Shown piece after piece: positions 1-6,636 of a stretch of DNA of 10,015 bases; the first letter of the stretch is position 1, and every line of letters starts with the position of its first letter. This DNA comes from Deltaproteobacteria bacterium. Its GTDB lineage: Bacteria > Myxococcota_A > Polyangia > Polyangiales > Houyiibacteriaceae. The DNA is taken from NCBI GenBank assembly GCA_019309605.1, contig JAFDFW010000221.1, positions 1 through 10,015 of the forward strand, written 5' to 3'. The position numbers and the translations under genes were made by a program. The notes beneath the pieces are model-generated. The model was not told the origin of the DNA. It searched no databases and worked only from the letters and a program-made list of their open reading frames with translations.

Positions 1-1274
1 TCGATGATCTTCGTGCTGCTTAGCGGTGCCTTCCAGTTCAGCGCAGCAACGACCTTTTGTGCGATCCGGTCGGCGCCGCGTGGCTTGAGCTCGCCGATGC
101 GCAGGGGCGGCATGCCCAAGGTGGGCGTGAGGACGAGATCGTAGCCACGGTACACGTCGACCAGCCTACGCGCTTCGGTTTGCAGCGCCCGAAGCGAGAA
201 CAAGAAGTCCTGAGCGCTCACGGCCTCGCCGAGCATGCGCGCGGTCCAGGTCGTGAGCTGAAAATCCTTCGACATCGCGCGCCGGTTCCTGAGTTGCTCA
301 CCTTCGCGAATCTCTGTGGCGAGGTTTGCTGCGACGACGAGCAGAAATGCCCGGCCGAGCGACACCGCATCATGCCCGGGCGCAACCTCTTCGACATGGT
401 GCCCGAGCTCCGCGCAGAGCTGCGCCGCATCTTCGACCGCGGCCCTGCAATCGGGATGGACGGTGGCAGGCAAGGGAGGCTCGCTGTGAAAGGCAATCCG
501 GAGAGGATTTGGGTCCGTTTCGGTCGCGCCCAAGAACGTTCCATCGATCGGTGCGGCGAAGTACGGCGTCGTCTCGTCCGGCCCGTGTGTCGCGTCGAGC
601 ATGGCAGCGCTGTCCCGCACGCTGCGCGTCAACACGTGCTCCGATACGAAACCCGACCAATGCTCGCTCACGAAGGGACCCGATGGGTTACGGGCCCGCG
701 ATGGCTTGTGACCGAACAACCCACAACACGATGCCGGAGTGCGGATCGATCCACCTCCGTCTCCGCCCGATGCCATCGGCGCCAAACCGGCGGCGACGCT
801 CGCGCCTGAACCGCCGCTGGACCCGCCCGGCGTTCGATCCAGCATCCACGGATTGCGGGTCACGCCGTGAAGCTCGGTCTCGACGACGACTTCGAGGCCC
901 ATCTCCGAGGTCGCGGTTTTGGCCACGGGCACCACCCCTGCATCGAGCCAACGCCTATAGAGGTTGGTCGCCCCGTTGGGCGTCCAACCCTCGAAGAACC
1001 GCGAGCCCTCCTGGGTCGGGACTCCCGGAATCCTTTGAATGAGGTCCTTGATGAGAAAAGGGACACCGGCGAATGGACCGTCGCCCAGGTCCCCTGACGA
1101 GCGCGCACGGGCGGCTTCAAAGAGCTCGAACACGACCGAGTTGATCTGAGGGTTCACCAGCTCGATGCGCGAAATGCACTCCTCGACCAGGTCGGCGCTG
1201 CTGACCTGGCCAGCGCGAACCAGCTCTGCGAGGCCCAAAGCGTCGTACGAGTCGTATTCGGCAAAGCCCGGCAT
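1..1274 (-). CDS. Amidase-signature hydrolase, NylA-like subgroup (C-terminus beyond window)
   Basis: The minus strand is open from an ATG at 1274 to the window edge, giving 424 visible residues of a family usually about 460-500 long. The amidase-signature catalytic set is intact: Lys76 in VPFLIKD, the cis-Ser152 in PGGSSGGSGAS, and the nucleophile Ser176 in GGDGGGSIRTP. Ser152 and Ser176 are 24 residues apart, as in fatty-acid amide hydrolase. The following ASCCGLFGHKPSR stretch is typical of 6-aminohexanoate-cyclic-dimer-hydrolase-like amidases, which cleave linear or cyclic amides; the true substrate cannot be inferred. No signal peptide is visible, so it is probably cytoplasmic. The ATG is chosen because homology starts just after it (SYDALGLAELVRAGQVSS); the ribosome site is weak (AGG about 10 nt upstream). 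It is transcribed divergently from the sigma-factor gene. The family call is secure, the substrate unknown. Confidence 0.9.
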   Translation of the reverse strand, partial: MPGFAEYDSYDALGLAELVRAGQVSSADLVEECISRIELVNPQINSVVFELFEAARARSSGDLGDGPFAGVPFLIKDLIQRIPGVPTQEGSRFFEGWTPNGATNLYRRWLDAGVVPVAKTATSEMGLEVVVETELHGVTRNPWMLDRTPGGSSGGSGASVAAGLAPMASGGDGGGSIRTPASCCGLFGHKPSRARNPSGPFVSEHWSGFVSEHVLTRSVRDSAAMLDATHGPDETTPYFAAPIDGTFLGATETDPNPLRIAFHSEPPLPATVHPDCRAAVEDAAQLCAELGHHVEEVAPGHDAVSLGRAFLLVVAANLATEIREGEQLRNRRAMSKDFQLTTWTARMLGEAVSAQDFLFSLRALQTEARRLVDVYRGYDLVLTPTLGMPPLRIGELKPRGADRIAQKVVAALNWKAPLSSTKII

Positions 1275-1453
1275 AGAGCAGAGGCCTACTCCAGCCAAAG
1301 GCCCAAAAGCAACGGTGTTTCTCCGGGCCGGAACAAAGTGAGATACCCGACAGTGATGTTCCGTTCACAGTATAACTAGATTTTTTTGATCATATGGTTG
1401 CTAATTTTCCAGCCTGGTGGTACCACATGCTTAGACACACCGGAGAACTAGCA
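1275..1453. promoter_or_regulatory. AT-rich divergent promoter region, amidase / sigma factor
   Basis: This 179-bp gap between two divergent starts is the only sizeable non-coding stretch. About 1365-1410 is strikingly AT-rich, with seven T at 1381-1387. On the minus strand TATACT (1374-1369) could be a -10 box for the amidase; on the plus strand TATAAC (1371-1376) overlaps it. I cannot place convincing -35 boxes at 16-18 bp for either, so the region is supported but the exact promoters are guesses. A TGATCA palindrome lies at 1387-1392. Confidence 0.45.
1442..1447 (+). promoter_or_regulatory. Ribosome binding site of the sigma-factor gene
   Basis: GGAGAA sits 6 nt before the ATG at 1454. 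It favours this start over the in-frame ATG at 1394, whose extra 20 residues look like translated AT-rich leader. Confidence 0.7.
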
Positions 1454-2718
1454 ATGTCAGCAAAAAAGTCCAGTGATACCGTCATGATGAATGAAGTTGT
1501 CAACGCCGTGAAAGCGCGGGGTTGGATCACCTACGACGAAGCGTCTGAGGTCATGGCGAAGATTGGGGCGACCCAGGGGAACGTCCGGAAGTTCCTTCGG
1601 CGACTCGACACCGCCGGAGTCGAGGTGACGGTCAAACAGGGCAAGAACCGGAAATCGGACCGACGGCGCACTGCCAAGTCGACGGAGAAGACCAACGTCC
1701 TCAGTGCGGAGCCGGTGCAGACCTATCTCGATTGGATGGGGTCCGTGAGCCTCCTCACGCGGGAGGGCGAGGTGGAGCTCGCACGACAGATCGAAAGGGG
1801 TCGTCAGATCATTTTCGACGCGGTCGTCGAGCAGAGTCGAGCTTCGAGGTCGTGCTATGTGCCCTCGATTCGTACGTACAGTCGTGCGACGAAGGCTCCA
1901 CGGCACGCAAGAAGGCCGAAGCCGACTCCGGCCTCTCAGCCAATCAGCTCCGGAAGCTGCACACGACCGTCTCCACCGCCCATGCCGACGTCGAAAGGGC
2001 GAAGGCCGAGATGGTCGAAGCCAACCTGCGGCTGGTCGTTGCGATCGCCAAGAAATACCTCAAGCGCGGCCTGCCCTTCATGGACTTGATCCAGGAAGGC
2101 AACATGGGGCTGATGCGCGCGATCGATAAGTTCGACTACCGTCGAGGGTACAAGCTCTCGACATACGCTTCGTGGTGGATTCGTCAATCGATGGCCCGCG
2201 CAACGACCGACCAAGCTCGCACCATTCGTATCCCGGTTCACGCCTGTGAGCTCCTCACCAAGGTCACCGGCATGACGCGAAAGCTCACCGGTGAGTTCGG
2301 ACGTGAGCCCTCGCCGGCGGAGATCGCAACGCGAATGAAGCTTCCCACCGATCAGGTGGCAAATCTGCTCATGATCTCGCGCGACACCGTCTCGCTCGAA
2401 ATGCCGGTCGGAAACGACGGCAACAGCGAGCTCCGCGACTTGATCTCCGACGAGGAGGCCGGCACCCCGATGGATTCGGTGATCGGAGAGGACCTCTCGA
2501 AATCGGTTGTCAGGGCGCTCGAAACCTTGAATCCACGAGAGCAGCGAATCATTCGCATGCGCTTCGGAATCGGCGAGAAGGAGGCCCACACTCTCGCAGA
2601 AATCGGCCGCGAGTTCGGGCTGAGCCGCGAGCGTATTCGTCAGCTCCAGGCCCTAGCGCTCCGCAAGCTCCGCAACGTCCACGGCGACGCCGCCCTCAAG
2701 CAATTCGTAAGCGCCTAA
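1454..2718 (+). CDS. RpoD-like sigma-70 factor, interrupted by a frameshift near 1837
   Basis: Two adjoining frames together encode one sigma-70 factor of about 421 residues. The first frame (1454 to about 1837, 128 residues) holds a region 1.1-like domain (EVVNAVKARGWITYDEASEV, residues 14-33) and region 1.2 (SAEPVQTYLDWMGSVSLLTR). The second frame, from about 1837 to the TAA at 2716-2718, holds a short spacer, region 2 (LRLVVAIAKKYLKRGLPFMD and the YKLSTYASWWIRQ helix), region 3 (GREPSPAEIA) and region 4 with the -35-binding helix LSRERIRQLQ. Restoring one base near 1835-1838 reads EQSSFEVV and joins them. Domain order fits group 1 or 2 sigma factors, but the spacer between regions 1.2 and 2 is much shorter than in E. 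coli RpoD. In region 2.4, Gln437 (E. coli numbering) is kept while Thr440 is Ala. No dnaG or rpsU neighbours it, so an alternative sigma is as likely as the housekeeping one. It abuts the convergent PF09650-like gene, 3 bp away. Confidence 0.88.
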
Positions 2719-2721
2719 GCC

Positions 2722-3039
2722 TCATCCCAGCTCGCCGGCTTTCGCCTTCGCGATCCACTGCTCCATCGTCTTTTGCACCACATCGAGGGCCATGTTCTTG
2801 AACGGGCGAAGGAGCAGCGGGACCTTCTGCATGTCGATGACGACCTGCCCTGGCTGCATGTCGATGGTGGCAGCGACGTGCACGCCTTTCACATGAAACG
2901 AAATCTCAGCCTTGGTGTCACTGAGCCACGTCGTCTTGGCGTCGTACTTCTGCCACTTCGCCGTGTAGTGCTCCGCGGCGTTCTCCGCCGCCTTCTTGGC
3001 CAGCTCTGGGCTGAGGTCGTGTTTGATGATGTGCTGCAT
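2722..3039 (-). CDS. PF09650-like polyhydroxyalkanoic acid system small protein
   Basis: A 105-residue protein starting MQHIIKHDLSPELAKKAAEN, followed by a basic/aromatic segment, alternating strands (AEISFHVKGVHVAATIDMQ, then GQVVIDMQKVPLLLRP) and a C-terminal amphipathic helix. This layout matches the small 'polyhydroxyalkanoic acid system' family (PF09650), described next to PHA genes in some bacteria but common elsewhere without a fixed role. No PHA synthase, phasin or depolymerase is present here, so PHA involvement is not supported by context. ATG 3039 is preferred over the in-frame GTG at 3069 because family homology starts there and GAGGGG lies just upstream, though only 4 nt away. 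It is the last gene of the ATPase operon, 47 bp after the second ATPase, which suggests a job tied to those ATPases. Confidence 0.65.
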   Translation of the reverse strand: MQHIIKHDLSPELAKKAAENAAEHYTAKWQKYDAKTTWLSDTKAEISFHVKGVHVAATIDMQPGQVVIDMQKVPLLLRPFKNMALDVVQKTMEQWIAKAKAGELG

Positions 3040-3086
3040 GAAGCCCCTCGATGGCCGGGAGGATGGCACGAAAGTGCGGGTGTACG

Positions 3087-4166
3087 CTACGCGAGGGGCC
3101 CAACCAGGCGCCCCCGTTCGATCCAGGCGGCCAAGGCGGAGGTGTCGCCGAGCGGACGCGTGGCCTCAGGCAGGGCGCACGCCCGTATGCCTTGCTCTGC
3201 GCAGAACGTGACGATATTCGAGTGTTTCTGCTCTTCTTCTGCGATGAGCAACGCGCGCATCCGCTCGAGCTTGGGGACGAGCGCGGCAAGTGAGTCCGGA
3301 TAGGTCACTGGCGCGTGAACGACGCGGGCGATTTCCGGAATGAAAGCCCGATTGAAAACCACGTGAGCAAGCTCGAAATCCCGGCCCGCAATTTCGGCGG
3401 CAACCGACTTGGCCGCCTCGATACCAACCGAGTCCGCGGACGAAACGAGAACGAAGCGCGTGCTCGAGGATCGCATCAGGTCACGGACCTCCCGGGCACG
3501 CTCGGCGAAGCCCTCGCGAAGAAAGGCCATTTCGGTGAGGAACTCGGTAAGGGCCGAGACGAGAGAATCCCCTGCAACGGTTCGGAGTAGCCGCTGCGCG
3601 ATCGCTCCATCCCACGACGTCGGCGAATCATCCGAGGCTTGGAGAAACCAACGGACCACGCGTTGATCGAGGAATCGCACCAGGCGGGCCGGCGCATCCA
3701 GAATCTCGATCGAACTCTGTGCGGGCGGGGTATCGATCACGACGAGATCGTAGCGAGGGTCGCGAACCGTCTCGTGAACCCGCTCCATCGCGGCATACGC
3801 ATGAGACCGCGCCAGGGTGTTGGAGAACGCTTGGTAGATGCGGTTATCGAGGACGCGCTGCGCCCGCGCTTGGTCGTCCGCTGCGCGCCGGATGATCCCA
3901 TCGGCGCTTGCCTTCGTTTCCAACATCGCGGCATGCAACTCGCCCCCCAGCGCGTGCGAGGGAAGCGATATGTCAGAAGGAAGGTCGCCCAGCCCGTCGA
4001 TACCGAGTGCGTCGGCGAGTCGGCGTGCGGGATCGGCGGTCAGAACGAGGACAGACTTGCCCTTCAGCGCCTCCTGAAGCCCCAACGCCGCGGCGAACGT
4101 CGTCTTGCCCACTCCGCCGACACCGACGCAGAACGCAATCCTGCAATCGTCGGGAAGCTCGATCAC
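3087..4166 (-). CDS. ArsA/Get3-type ATPase, Rv3680-like partner with altered Walker A
   Basis: A 359-residue P-loop ATPase of the ArsA/Get3 (SIMIBI) class. Visible motifs are Walker A GVGGVGKTT (residues 15-23), switch I TADPARRLADALG (43-55) and switch II VIDTPPAQSS (143-152). The first Gly-Lys of the deviant Walker A (GKGGVGKT) is Gly-Val here, so the lysine that normally reaches across the dimer is missing; P-loop Lys21 is present. There is no CxxC and no arsenite-binding cysteine set, so arsenite pumping is unlikely. The pattern resembles Mycobacterium Rv3680, which pairs with Rv3679. The GTG start (4166) overlaps the TGA of the upstream ATPase in GTGA, implying translational coupling and probably a 1:1 heteromer. 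Likely cytosolic, perhaps handling a membrane or hydrophobic client; the client is unknown. Confidence 0.85.
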   Translation of the reverse strand: MIELPDDCRIAFCVGVGGVGKTTFAAALGLQEALKGKSVLVLTADPARRLADALGIDGLGDLPSDISLPSHALGGELHAAMLETKASADGIIRRAADDQARAQRVLDNRIYQAFSNTLARSHAYAAMERVHETVRDPRYDLVVIDTPPAQSSIEILDAPARLVRFLDQRVVRWFLQASDDSPTSWDGAIAQRLLRTVAGDSLVSALTEFLTEMAFLREGFAERAREVRDLMRSSSTRFVLVSSADSVGIEAAKSVAAEIAGRDFELAHVVFNRAFIPEIARVVHAPVTYPDSLAALVPKLERMRALLIAEEEQKHSNIVTFCAEQGIRACALPEATRPLGDTSALAAWIERGRLVGPLA

Positions 4167-5098
4167 CAGACCTCCGTTTGCTCGATCGCTTTGGACAGCG
4201 CCGCGATGACGTCGAAGCTGTCCTCGTCATGAGCATCGAAGGCCATCGTTGGGAGATCGATGTCGCGACGCAGTCCACGCAGGCACTTGTCGGCTGTCTT
4301 TCGTCGCTGAACCAGGTACTCGGCAAGCGCCAGATCAGGAGCCCAAGGCTCGGTCCCACTGGCGCCCTCGAGCTCGGCTTTCACCAATCGCTGCTCGTCC
4401 TCGTCAAGCCAGAGCCGCGGGATGCGGTTGATGAACAGGCAGCCGAGGTGGAGGTCGTCCCGCTCACGAAGCCGACCGTAGAGTTGGATCGTTTCATTGA
4501 CGGCCAGGGGCTCGGGCACGGTGACGATGTGGACCGCGCATCGTTGCTCGTCCTGGACGAGAGCGGTCGCGCTATCAAGCAGCTGACGCAGGGGGCCGTC
4601 CTTGAGAAAGACTTCGAGGACGCCTGGAAGGTCGAAGAACATCAACGCGTGTCCGGTCGACTCCAAGTCCACCAAGATGGGGCCCCATCGATCATCGGCG
4701 GCGAGCTGGGCCACGCGGTGCAAGGTCACGATCTCGTCCACCCCCGGGGCCGCCATGAATAGGCGCCGCAGTGAGTTGTTCTTGACGACGAGGTTCGCAA
4801 TGAGGCGGAGCTTGAGCCGCGACGTGATGTAGTCGACGAGCGCGGGCTCGAACTGAACCCGCGTTGCATGCACGCCCGGCGCGACCTCGGCCGGTTCGTA
4901 CCCGACATTCGGGCTATGAAACAAATGCGATGACGATGTGTGAAAGCCGAGCTCGACGATCAGCGGTTGCTTTCCAGCTCGTGCGGCCGCGGTGGCAAGA
5001 GCCCCGAGGACCGTGGACTTGCCCACGCCGCCCTTGCCGGTGAAGAACTGAACGGGCCGCGTGAGAGGTTCCCGGGTGGGCGCGTGCACGTCGAACAC
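4163..5098 (-). CDS. ArsA/Get3-type ATPase, Rv3679-like partner
   Basis: A 311-residue SIMIBI ATPase with a complete deviant Walker A, GKGGVGKST (residues 21-29), so it keeps the signature lysine its partner lacks. The usual switch I DPA is replaced by VELGFHTSSSHLF (48-60), and switch II reads VDLESTGHALMFFDLP (143-158), keeping Gly-His. This divergence of switch I is also the pattern I associate with Mycobacterium Rv3679. No metal-binding CxxC is present. It is first in a minus-strand operon: this gene, the Rv3680-like ATPase (4-bp overlap), then the PF09650-like protein. The start is GTG at 5098 or GTG at 5089; the latter has AGGTG about 8 nt upstream and may be the better one. Its 5' end lies only 16 bp from the divergent prenyltransferase start, so its promoter must lie inside the prenyltransferase coding region. 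Confidence 0.85.
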   Translation of the reverse strand: MFDVHAPTREPLTRPVQFFTGKGGVGKSTVLGALATAAARAGKQPLIVELGFHTSSSHLFHSPNVGYEPAEVAPGVHATRVQFEPALVDYITSRLKLRLIANLVVKNNSLRRLFMAAPGVDEIVTLHRVAQLAADDRWGPILVDLESTGHALMFFDLPGVLEVFLKDGPLRQLLDSATALVQDEQRCAVHIVTVPEPLAVNETIQLYGRLRERDDLHLGCLFINRIPRLWLDEDEQRLVKAELEGASGTEPWAPDLALAEYLVQRRKTADKCLRGLRRDIDLPTMAFDAHDEDSFDVIAALSKAIEQTEVW

Positions 5099-5103
5099 CT
5101 AGC

Positions 5104-5107
5104 AGGA
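5104..5107 (+). promoter_or_regulatory. Ribosome binding site of the plus-strand prenyltransferase
   Basis: AGGA lies 7 nt before the GTG at 5115. It supports that start over the in-frame GTG at 5130, whose nearest GAGG is only 3 nt away. Confidence 0.5.
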
Positions 5108-5114
5108 TCGAAAC

Positions 5115-5996
5115 GTGATATCGAGGGACGTGACCGGTATACAGAGCTGGATCCAAGCGTCGCGCCCGCTTGCCCATGTCAACATTGCGGTACCGCTGGC
5201 TCTAGGACAGGTGGCCGCCTGGCACGTCACCGGGCATTTCGATTGGAAATGGTTCGCGGCCGCGCTGCTGTGGGGCGTCATCGATCATCTGTTCGTCATA
5301 TTCGCCAACGACTTCGCGGACCATGAAGCCGACAGCGGACGACGAACGCTGCTGTCGGGAGGCTCAGGCGTCATCCCGGAGGGCAAGCTCACAGCACGAC
5401 AGGTGGGTCGCGCCGCGACAGTCGCAGCGATTCTACTCTTGCTCTACTCGTGCGCGCTGGCGCTCGTCGGACGCGCCTGGACGCCCCTCTATGCGCTCGC
5501 CGCCCTCCTGCTGATGTGGCTCTACAGCTTTCCGCCAGCGCGCTTGAGTTACCGCGGCGGCGGCGAGCTGCTTCAGGGTATCGGGGTGGGCATCGCACTC
5601 CCCTCTCTCGGCTACTACATGCAAGTCGAGGGCGCGCTCGCTCCAGGATGGGTCGTTGGACCCGCGGCGCTCCTCGGGGTCTGCAGCAACGTCCTTACCG
5701 CCCTCCCCGACATCGAGGACGACACGCGCGCGCACAAGAACACCTGGCCCGTTCGACATGGGATGCAGCCCGCACGCCGCTTTGCGTCTGCAGGGATTGC
5801 GTTCGCCGCGTTTGGAGTATTCCTTTGGACGCCCTTGGTCTCTGTAGCGGCCAAGGCGGGCATTGCGATCGGTACGGCATTGCCTTTGCTAGGCGGCGCT
5901 CGCGCTCGGGACCCGTTCCGCGCCGCCTGGTGGTCGAGCATCGCAATCAACCTCTTGATCGCGCTCTGGATGCTCGCGATGGTGTTGAAGCTCTAG
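5115..5996 (+). CDS. UbiA-family prenyltransferase, MenA-like (copy 1)
   Basis: A 293-residue polytopic membrane protein with about eight hydrophobic segments. Both Mg-diphosphate-binding Asp motifs of the UbiA superfamily are visible: NDFADHEAD (residues 65-73) and DIEDDTRAHKNTWPV (199-213). Between them lies RLSYRGGGELLQGIGVG (143-159), a MenA/UbiA hallmark loop. SGGSGVIPEGKL after the first motif is closer to MenA (1,4-dihydroxy-2-naphthoate prenyltransferase) than to UbiA or heme O synthase. It should transfer a polyprenyl chain to an aromatic or related acceptor in the inner membrane; the acceptor is unknown and no men or ubi genes are nearby. A paralogue sits at 6633-7592 on the other strand. 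The gene is convergent with the minus-strand unknown gene, and both stop codons lie in one CTAG at 5993-5996. GTG start. Confidence 0.85.
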   Translation: MISRDVTGIQSWIQASRPLAHVNIAVPLALGQVAAWHVTGHFDWKWFAAALLWGVIDHLFVIFANDFADHEADSGRRTLLSGGSGVIPEGKLTARQVGRAATVAAILLLLYSCALALVGRAWTPLYALAALLLMWLYSFPPARLSYRGGGELLQGIGVGIALPSLGYYMQVEGALAPGWVVGPAALLGVCSNVLTALPDIEDDTRAHKNTWPVRHGMQPARRFASAGIAFAAFGVFLWTPLVSVAAKAGIAIGTALPLLGGARARDPFRAAWWSSIAINLLIALWMLAMVLKL

Positions 5997-6636
5997 CGGC
6001 TCAAACCGAGCGACGTAGCCGCATCTTCGCGAAGCGCGTCGTAATCTCGACTCGCGTCGAGTTGAGCATCGAGGCGCCAGGCTTGAACCGGCACGTCCCC
6101 TCGCTCCACGAGAAGCCGATACAGGGCAAGCTCGTCATCGGGTTCGCGGGAAAACGGAAATGGATTTCGCGAGGCTCCTTCGGCGAGCCCCGAGTACCGC
6201 TCGTCATCGGCTTCGATCAGCGTGACGATGTCGCGCCCGCGGCTTACGGTCTGCCGGAGAAACTCGAGACCAAAAGGCTCGAATCCATTGCGCGCCCCTT
6301 GGTCACGGCGGACCCAGCGAACCCAGTCAAACCCGTACATGAAGTCGTGTACATACCGAAACCGAATCGGCGATTGCTGCCCGTAGGCCCTCATCAGGCC
6401 CACTGTGACGCTCGTGACGTTCTCCAAGTAGCCCGCGTAGCTTCCGCCACCGATGAGGCGGCAGCCGCTAAGTGAGGGGACTGGTGCGGATCGGCCAATC
6501 TGGCAACGAGGTCCGTCAGGGAACGCGCGGACGACCGGGATGGGTCCAGGGTCAACGCGCCCGAAGGGCGCTGCTCGATCCTGGCGTCCACCTCCGCCAG
6601 AGGGGTATTCGTCCCGTGTATCGCGTGCGCCGTCAT
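5993..6636 (-). CDS. Unrecognised conserved-looking protein, frameshifted near 6480
   Basis: I do not recognise this family. The ATG at 6636 overlaps the upstream prenyltransferase TGA in ATGA, and its frame runs to about 6480 (MTAHAIHGTNTPLAEVDARI, later LVARLADPHQSP). The following GC-rich, soluble-looking sequence lies in another frame and ends at TAG 5995-5993: GCRLIGGGSYAGYLENVTSV, then IRFRYVHDFMYGFDWVRWVR, then NPFPFSREPDDELALYRLL. One missing base would join the halves, for example in the CCCC run at 6476-6479, giving about 214 residues. The downstream part is rich in Trp, Tyr and Arg and has no membrane segment or signal peptide. Upstream extension of the second frame to 6874 would overlap the prenyltransferase by 240 bp and is unlikely. 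As the last gene of a coupled operon it probably works with the prenyltransferase or CNNM protein. Confidence 0.6.

Noticed and set aside
57..1042. Plus-strand open frames at 57-809 and 326-1042
   Set aside because: They lie antisense to the amidase, whose catalytic motifs are intact on the minus strand; the plus-strand products are Arg-rich with no motif.
1830..1845. Programmed ribosomal frameshift in the sigma gene
   Set aside because: No slippery heptamer, and no frameshifting is known to me for this family; a base deletion or sequencing error is simpler.
2719..2721. Bidirectional terminator between the sigma and PF09650-like genes
   Set aside because: The gap is 3 bp and I see no stem-loop followed by a T-run there.
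3908..4762. 284-residue open frame on the plus strand
   Set aside because: Antisense to the two ATPase genes and compositionally an out-of-frame GC-rich translation.
3087..5098. Arsenic resistance operon
   Set aside because: The ATPases are ArsA-like in fold but lack the arsenite-binding cysteines, and no arsB, arsC, arsD or arsR is nearby.
5450..6475. 341-residue plus-strand frame
   Set aside because: Overlaps the prenyltransferase in another frame and the unknown gene on the opposite strand; its sequence is low-complexity Arg/Ala-rich.
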